Source: Alphaproteobacteria bacterium (GTDB lineage Bacteria > Pseudomonadota > Alphaproteobacteria > Rhizobiales > Xanthobacteraceae). Taken from it: a DNA stretch of 64,000 nt. Below the pieces are notes generated by a model that saw nothing but the letters and a program-made list of their open reading frames with translations, searched no databases and was not told the DNA's origin. Each line of letters begins with the position of its first letter. Position 1 is the stretch's first letter. Shown here piece by piece: positions 59,062 to 64,000 of this stretch. The stretch is taken from assembly GCA_016869215.1 (NCBI GenBank), contig VGEP01000021.1:1-64000 (forward strand), written 5' to 3'. Position numbers and translations under genes: made by a program.

Positions 59062-60258
59062 CTAAGCCGCCCGTGCCTTGCGCGCCCGCATCAATTCCAC
59101 AAACCGCAGGAAGAGATAGTGGCTGTCGCGAGGGCCGGGCGAGGCCTCGGGGTGGTATTGGACCGAGAACACCGGCTTGTCTTTCAGCGCAATGCCGCAG
59201 TTCGAGCCGTCGAACAGCGACACATGGGTCTGCTCCACGTTCTTGGGCAGGCTGTCCTTGTCCACCGCGAAGCCGTGGTTCATGGACGTGATTTCCACCT
59301 TGCCGGTGGTCAGGTCCTTCACTGGATGGTTCGCGCCGTGATGGCCCTGGTGCATCTTCATCGTGCGGCCGCCGAGCGCGATGCCGAGCATCTGGTGGCC
59401 GAGGCAGATGCCGAACGTGGGCGTGCCGCTCTCCACCAGCTTGCGGATTGCAGGCACAGCGTATTCCCCGGTCGCGGCCGGATCGCCCGGTCCGTTGGAC
59501 AGAAACACGCCGTCGGGGTTGAGCGCGAAAATCTCCTCGGCCGTGGTCTTGGCCGGCACCACCGTCACCTTGCAGCCGGCGCCCGCGAGCAGCCGCAGGA
59601 TGTTGCGCTTGACGCCGTAGTCGATCGCGACCACGTGGAACTCCGGCTTGGTCTGCCGGCCGTAGCCCTTGCCCCATTCCCACGGCGTCTCGTCCCAGGT
59701 GAAGCGCTGGGCGGAGGTGACCATCGGCACGAGGTCCATGCCGACGAGGCCCGGCCATGCGCGCGCCTCCTTCTTCAGCGCGTCGAGGTCGAACTTGCCG
59801 GACGGCTCGTGCGCGATCACCGCGTTGGGCATGCCCTTCTCGCGGATCAGCGCCGTCAGCGCGCGGGTGTCGATGCCGCAGAGGCCGATCACGCCGCGCG
59901 CCTTCAGCCAGGCGTCGAGATGGCGCGTGGCGCGGAAATTCGACGGATCGGTGATCGGTGCCTGCAGGATCGCGCCGCGCGCGCCCGGGGTCGCGGCGAG
60001 GTTGACGGTCTCGATGTCTTCCTCGTTGGTGCCGACGTTGCCGATGTGCGGGAAGGTGAAGGTGATGATCTGGCCGGCGTACGACGGATCGGTGAGGATT
60101 TCCTCGTAGCCGGTCATGGCGGTGTTGAAGCAGACCTCGCCGGCCGCGTGTCCGGTGGCGCCAAGGCCGATGCCCTCCAGCACGGTGCCGTCGGCCAGCG
60201 CCAGAAGCGCCGTGACCTTGGGTTCGGTCCAGCCGGAATCGTCTTGTTTGGGGCTCAT
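59062..60258 (-). CDS. carA: Carbamoyl-phosphate synthase small subunit
   Basis: 398 residues. N-terminal CPSase domain ([40 protein letters not shown]) and the class I glutaminase domain with nucleophile Cys in [16 protein letters not shown] and the His/Glu in [13 protein letters not shown]. Supplies ammonia from glutamine to CarB. carB is 15 kb away on the same strand. Divergent from the YnfA gene, 74 bp apart. Confidence 0.97.
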   Translation of the reverse strand: MSPKQDDSGWTEPKVTALLALADGTVLEGIGLGATGHAAGEVCFNTAMTGYEEILTDPSYAGQIITFTFPHIGNVGTNEEDIETVNLAATPGARGAILQAPITDPSNFRATRHLDAWLKARGVIGLCGIDTRALTALIREKGMPNAVIAHEPSGKFDLDALKKEARAWPGLVGMDLVPMVTSAQRFTWDETPWEWGKGYGRQTKPEFHVVAIDYGVKRNILRLLAGAGCKVTVVPAKTTAEEIFALNPDGVFLSNGPGDPAATGEYAVPAIRKLVESGTPTFGICLGHQMLGIALGGRTMKMHQGHHGANHPVKDLTTGKVEITSMNHGFAVDKDSLPKNVEQTHVSLFDGSNCGIALKDKPVFSVQYHPEASPGPRDSHYLFLRFVELMRARKARAA

Positions 60259-60332
60259 CGGGGCTTTAGATAGCCACGAGTCCGGCGAGCGTAAAGCGCC
60301 CGATCAAGTAATCCAGACCGAATGGGGCGGGG

Positions 60333-60665
60333 ATGGTGTCGATTGCGGCCATGATCGGCGCCGCGGTGGCGGAAATCGCCGGCTGCTTTGCATTCTGGGC
60401 GTGGCTTAAGCTGGGCAAATCGGCCTTGTGGCTGGTTCCCGGAATCGTCTGTCTACTGCTATTTGCCTATTTGTTGACGTTGATCGAAAGCTCCGCCGCC
60501 GGCCGGGCCTATGCGGCCTACGGCGGGGTCTACATCGCGGCCTCGCTCGGCTGGCTGTGGTGGATCGAGGGCGTGCGACCCGACCGCTGGGACGCGATCG
60601 GCGCCGCAATTTGTCTCGTGGGTGCGGCGGTCATATTGTTCGGACCCCGCGCCATCGCAACATAG
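60333..60665 (+). CDS. YnfA family (UPF0060) membrane protein
   Basis: 110 residues, four hydrophobic helices ([36 protein letters not shown], and two near the end). [21 protein letters not shown] and the C-terminal [11 protein letters not shown] match the UPF0060/YnfA family, proposed as small-multidrug-resistance-like transporters; not proven. It starts 74 bp from the divergent carA and ends 13 bp before the YqeY gene, probably co-transcribed. Confidence 0.9.
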   Translation: MVSIAAMIGAAVAEIAGCFAFWAWLKLGKSALWLVPGIVCLLLFAYLLTLIESSAAGRAYAAYGGVYIAASLGWLWWIEGVRPDRWDAIGAAICLVGAAVILFGPRAIAT

Positions 60666-60678
60666 AGAGGACTCCGCC

Positions 60679-61137
60679 GTGCTGCGAACCAGCATCAACG
60701 ACGCGATGAAAGAGGCGATGAAGGCCCGTGACGAGCGCCGCGTGTCGACGCTGCGCATGATGAACGCGGCGATCAAGAACGGCGACATCGAGCAGCGCGG
60801 TCAGGGCAAGGAGCCGCTCAACGAAGCCGAGCTGATGTCGCTGTTCCAGAAGATGATCAAGCAGCGCCAGGAATCGGCCGAGCTCTACGAGAAGGGCGGC
60901 CGCGGCGAGCTTGCGGCGCAGGAAAAGGCCGAGATCGAGATCATCTCGTCCTATCTTCCCAAGCAGATGTCCGACGTCGAAGCCGGCGCCGCCATCTCCG
61001 CGCTGCTGCAGGAGATCAACGCCCAGACCATGAAGGACATGGGCCGCGCCATGGCGGCGCTGCGCGAGCGCTTCGCCGGCAAGATGGACTTCGGCAAGGC
61101 CAGCGCGAAGATCAAGGAACTGCTGAGCGGGAAGTGA
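60679..61137 (+). CDS. GatB/YqeY domain-containing protein
   Basis: 152 residues from GTG 60679, preceded by AGAGAGGA. LRTSINDAMKEAMKARDERRV, then EIISSYLPKQMSDVE and KDMGRAMAALRERFAGKMD match the YqeY family (related to the tRNA-binding tail of GatB). The function may be related to tRNA-dependent amidation but is not established. It is close to ynfA and convergent with a hydrolase gene. Confidence 0.92.
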   Translation: MLRTSINDAMKEAMKARDERRVSTLRMMNAAIKNGDIEQRGQGKEPLNEAELMSLFQKMIKQRQESAELYEKGGRGELAAQEKAEIEIISSYLPKQMSDVEAGAAISALLQEINAQTMKDMGRAMAALRERFAGKMDFGKASAKIKELLSGK

Positions 61138-61179
61138 TTGGCGCGCGCAGGGTGAGAATTCGATATTCGCGCGTCCAGC

Positions 61180-61890
61180 CTACGCCGCCTCGATCAGAAC
61201 CTGCGCGAGCCAGTCCGGCTTGTCGACCATCACGTCGTGGCCGACGTCGGTGGTCAGTGTCTTCCATGCTCGGTCGGCCTTGCAGCGTTCGTAGGCGTCG
61301 TCGAACGCCGGCTGGTGGTAGATCGGCGCGCGGATGTAGAGCTTCTTCTTCACCCGCTCGCGCGCGCCCGTGAGCTTGATCGGCTGTAGCGCGACGCCGG
61401 TCGGCTGCGGCGTGAGTTTCGAATTCACCCAGGCCTGGTCGGCTTCGTTCATCTTGAAGAACGCGGCCTTGGGCGGCGGCCGGCCGGCCTCGCCGCGCTC
61501 GATCGCGGCAAGCGTCGCCGCGCGCATGTCGGGATTGGTCACGTCGATGCCGCGCTGGCCGTCCAGCGGCACAAAGCCGTCGAGCACCACGTAGGACGAC
61601 ACGCGGTCGCCGATCTTCTCCAGCGCGCCCGATGTCGGCCAGCCGCCGTAGGAGTGACCCACAAGGCACACGTCGCGCAGGTCCTCCCACAGGAACACGT
61701 TGACGATGTCGGCGATGTGGGTGTCGAGGTTGATGTCTTTCGAGAGCTGGTGAGAGCGCTCGCCGACGCCCGTGAGCGTCGGCGTGAACACAGTGTGGCC
61801 CTTGGCGCGCAGCCGGTCGGCCACCCGCCGCCAGCACCAGCCGCCGTGCCAGGAGCCGTGAACCAGGACGAAGGTCTTCCCGTCAGCCAT
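61180..61890 (-). CDS. Alpha/beta hydrolase (EstC/salicylate-esterase-like)
   Basis: 236 residues. FVLVHGSWHGGWCWRRVADRL with the HGSWHG oxyanion motif, nucleophile Ser in LVGHSYGGWPTSG and the terminal His in DVGHDVMVDKPDWLAQ are features of the EstC-like alpha/beta hydrolases, related to plant salicylate methyl-esterases. Substrate unknown. Convergent with the YqeY gene and divergent from the Bug gene (107 bp). Confidence 0.87.
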   Translation of the reverse strand: MADGKTFVLVHGSWHGGWCWRRVADRLRAKGHTVFTPTLTGVGERSHQLSKDINLDTHIADIVNVFLWEDLRDVCLVGHSYGGWPTSGALEKIGDRVSSYVVLDGFVPLDGQRGIDVTNPDMRAATLAAIERGEAGRPPPKAAFFKMNEADQAWVNSKLTPQPTGVALQPIKLTGARERVKKKLYIRAPIYHQPAFDDAYERCKADRAWKTLTTDVGHDVMVDKPDWLAQVLIEAA

Positions 61891-61997
61891 GTCGCGCCTT
61901 CCGAATTCCGATTTCCATCCGCGCGCCGCCGGTTGCGGCGCGCTATAGTGTCGGAAAACGACAACAGCGGTTCAAGACGTTCGGGGAGGCGACGACC

Positions 61998-62966
61998 ATG
62001 CCCAACTTCGCAAGATGGGCAGCCGTGGCGGCTGCCGGAATGCTCCTGAGTGCCGCGCCCGCTTCGGCGCAGGACTGGCCCACGCGCACGGTGCGCATCG
62101 TGATCCCGCTCGGCGCGGGCGGCGGCGGCGACATCTTCTCGCGGCTGCTTGCCGAAGAGCTCCAGAAAAGCCTCGGCCAGCCGTTCGTGGTCGAGAACCG
62201 CCCCGGCGGCGGATTGAACATCGGCGCGCGCGCCTGCGCCGAGGCTGCGCCCGACGGCTACACCCTTTGCGTGATGTCGAGCGAGCCGGTGATCTACAAC
62301 CAGTTCCTGTTCAAGAGCCTGACGTTCAATCCGGAGAAGGATTTTGCGCCGATCACCAACCTGTTCATCAATTCGGTGGCGCTGGTGGCGAATTCCAAGC
62401 TCAACGTGAAGACCCTGCCGGAGTTGATCGCCTACGCCAAGACCCAGCCGGGCAAGCTCAGCTTCGGCGTGTTCTCCTGGACGCTGACGCATTTCATGGA
62501 GAAGCTGAACAAGAAGCATGGCATCGATCTGGTGCGCGTGCCGTTCCGCAGCGGCAACGAGATGGCCAACGCCATCATGTCCGGCTCGACGCCGATCGCG
62601 CTGCTCGGCCTCGCCAACATGCTGCCGCAGATCAGAAGCGGACACATCACCGCCATCGCGGTCAACTCCAACGCGCGCTCGCCCTTGTTCCCGGACGTGC
62701 CGACGCTGAAGGAGGCGAGCGGCGAGGACTATCCGCCGACCTGGTTCGGCCTGTTTGCGCCCGCCGGCACGCCGGAGCCGATCATCAGGCGCGTGAATGC
62801 CGAGGTGACGCGGATCACGAGCGATCCGGCGTGGCGGCAGAAATACTTCATCGAGCGCGCCATCGAGCCCGCAGTCGGCCCGACCGCGGAGTTCGTGAAG
62901 TTCGTCGCCTCGGAGCGCGAGTTCGCACGGCGCTTGGCGAAGGAGGCGGCGCCGCCGCTGAAGTAG
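61998..62966 (+). CDS. Bug/TctC family substrate-binding protein
   Basis: 322 residues. Signal peptide ending with LLSAAPASAQ; WPTRTVRIVIPLGAGGGGDIF and ENRPGGGLNIGARACAEAAPDG are family motifs. Fourth orphan Bug protein in this window; no TctA/TctB nearby. Its ligand is unknown. Ends 8 bp before the convergent hydrolase gene. Confidence 0.9.
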   Translation: MPNFARWAAVAAAGMLLSAAPASAQDWPTRTVRIVIPLGAGGGGDIFSRLLAEELQKSLGQPFVVENRPGGGLNIGARACAEAAPDGYTLCVMSSEPVIYNQFLFKSLTFNPEKDFAPITNLFINSVALVANSKLNVKTLPELIAYAKTQPGKLSFGVFSWTLTHFMEKLNKKHGIDLVRVPFRSGNEMANAIMSGSTPIALLGLANMLPQIRSGHITAIAVNSNARSPLFPDVPTLKEASGEDYPPTWFGLFAPAGTPEPIIRRVNAEVTRITSDPAWRQKYFIERAIEPAVGPTAEFVKFVASEREFARRLAKEAAPPLK

Positions 62967-62974
62967 GCGCCGCG

Positions 62975-64000
62975 CTACACCACCGGCAGCAGCAGGCACG
63001 ACGGATAGGTCGCGTCGTGATGGAACGTATCCGTTCCCATCTGCGTCGGATGGTACGGGTGCGAGAACACGCCGTCGGTCGCCGGCGAGTCGCCGTTGGC
63101 GAGTTCGAGGCGGATGCGGTGGCCCTTCTTGAACACGTATGAGATTGGCAGCACTTCGATGTCGAACTCGTAGACCTCGCCGGGCTTGAGCGGCTGCGGA
63201 TTGGTGTGGGTGTAGAACGGCCGCCGCGGCGTCGAGTGCGTCAGGTCCTTCTCGCGGTGCGAGGCCTTGAGCCAGCCCTTCGACACCGGCGTGAACGCCG
63301 GCTGCTCGCTCTTGGTGCGCGCGGCCTCGTCCTGCGGGTGCTGGTCGGTGAGCTTGACGATGAACTGGGTGTCGATCGCGCTCGACGAAGCGTAGAGCTT
63401 GAGCACGACCGGGCCGGTGACTTCGAGATCGGCCGCAAGCGGTGCGCTGGTGAAGGTCAGGATGCGCCGCACCGGGTCGACGCGGCCGTCCGGTCCCGCG
63501 ACCGCGACGCCGTTAACCCACTCCCAGTCGGGGTAGGCGTAGCTCGTGGTGCTCTCGGCCTCGGCGGGCTTGTCGGTCGACAGCGCGCCGTCGTTGAGCG
63601 AGGTCACGCTGCCGGACGGTCCCTTGCGCAGGTAGTAGGGCACGGTCTTGGCGCGCCGCAACGGCCATTCCCATTCCGCGCGCCAGACGTTGGCGCCGCG
63701 CACGAAAAGCTTCACCGGCGGCGTGTCCATGATGCCGTTGTCGATGCCCTTGAGATGGCGGTCGTAGAACGGCAGCAGTTCGCGCTCGTGGAATTCGATC
63801 TGGTCGAACATCTTGTGCGCTTCGAAGGTGTTGCGCGCGCCGGTCACCGTCAGCTTTTTCGGCGCCTTCAACTCCTCGTAGCCGAGGATGTTGCCGCGCA
63901 GGTGCAGGCCCATCTTGCCCCAGTGGCCGATCGACAGCACGGGACAGCGGATCTGGTCGAGCCGCCAGTAGGGCGAGCGCTCGCGCCAGAACGCGTCGTC
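62975..64000 (-). CDS. CocE/NonD family hydrolase, partial (5' part beyond window)
   Basis: 342 codons visible, open past the window edge (DAFWRERSPYWRLDQIRCPV immediately precedes the visible part). The C-terminal X-Pro dipeptidyl-peptidase-like jelly roll has FTSAPLAADLEVTGPVVLKL and PQPLKPGEVYEFDIEVLPIS, then GHRIRLELANGDSP. Its catalytic His may be in GHWGKMG, while the nucleophile is outside. The family includes cocaine esterase-like and glutaryl-7-ACA acylases. Substrate unknown. Confidence 0.85.
   Translation of the reverse strand, partial: DDAFWRERSPYWRLDQIRCPVLSIGHWGKMGLHLRGNILGYEELKAPKKLTVTGARNTFEAHKMFDQIEFHERELLPFYDRHLKGIDNGIMDTPPVKLFVRGANVWRAEWEWPLRRAKTVPYYLRKGPSGSVTSLNDGALSTDKPAEAESTTSYAYPDWEWVNGVAVAGPDGRVDPVRRILTFTSAPLAADLEVTGPVVLKLYASSSAIDTQFIVKLTDQHPQDEAARTKSEQPAFTPVSKGWLKASHREKDLTHSTPRRPFYTHTNPQPLKPGEVYEFDIEVLPISYVFKKGHRIRLELANGDSPATDGVFSHPYHPTQMGTDTFHHDATYPSCLLLPVV

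Overview
The window is a gene-dense, GC-rich chromosomal segment of an alphaproteobacterium, most likely order Hyphomicrobiales (Bradyrhizobium / Rhodopseudomonas / Pseudolabrys-like). This rests on the gene order cpoB(ybgF)-tilS-ftsH, on many orphan tripartite-tricarboxylate-type (Bug/TctC) periplasmic binding proteins, on LLM flavin oxidoreductases, and on intergenic palindromic repeats of the type scattered through such genomes. No rRNA, tRNA, CRISPR, transposase or phage gene was recognised. Genus-level placement is inference.

Layout. 1-4.1 kb: end of the Tol-Pal cluster (cpoB), tilS and ftsH. 4-10.7 kb: a Sel1/TPR-type secreted repeat protein (frameshifted tail), an uncharacterised conserved protein, a PaiB-like protein, an RraA-fold protein, then a secreted astacin-like metalloprotease next to a caspase-like protease that is broken at a run of nine G. 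10.8-20.7 kb: CDF metal exporter, L,D-transpeptidase, LLM oxidoreductase, MFS transporter, NIPSNAP protein, a thiamine-diphosphate enzyme, a TetR regulator, a YbdK-type ligase and a cytochrome c. 20.7-29.6 kb: GlcD-like flavoprotein, LLM oxidoreductase, EF-G paralogue, MsrP, LysR, thioredoxin reductase, Lrp/AsnC regulator.

29.6-32.85 kb is the most interesting part: a small island lying between two copies of a perfect 44-bp direct repeat that is the 3' end of the lrp gene. It carries, on the minus strand, a PatA/PatG-type subtilase (the protease type that matures cyanobactins) followed by two very short genes, both too small for ordinary ORF callers. They encode peptides of 58 and 49 residues with a nearly identical N-terminal leader (LPKQSAPV core) and divergent C-terminal halves that each hold six cysteines. 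A third Cys-rich ORF with a signal peptide lies at the island edge. This looks like a compact, undescribed RiPP-like (ribosomal peptide) system with a protease, paired precursors and no recognisable YcaO, lanthipeptide or radical-SAM enzyme nearby.

32.9-40.5 kb: secreted hypothetical, an AtuA-family pair, a DUF1127-cytochrome c fusion, a flavodiiron-like MBL protein divergent from a TetR gene, an LLM oxidoreductase, a frameshifted membrane transglutaminase-like gene, and greA. 40.6-46.1 kb: carB and an ABC-F ATPase. 46.1-54.5 kb: a catabolic-looking block (thiamine-diphosphate enzyme, epoxide-hydrolase-like enzyme, Bug binding protein, ketopantoate-reductase-like enzyme on one strand; Bug protein plus FAD monooxygenase divergent from it; another Bug protein). 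54.6-64 kb: ALDH7-type aldehyde dehydrogenase, two small membrane proteins, methyltransferase, cupin, carA, YnfA, YqeY, esterase, Bug protein and the C-terminal part of a CocE/NonD hydrolase that runs off the window.

Three genes are interrupted at low-complexity tracts (C5, G9 and GC-dinucleotide). They may be true mutations, phase-variable tracts or sequencing errors; the sequence alone cannot decide.
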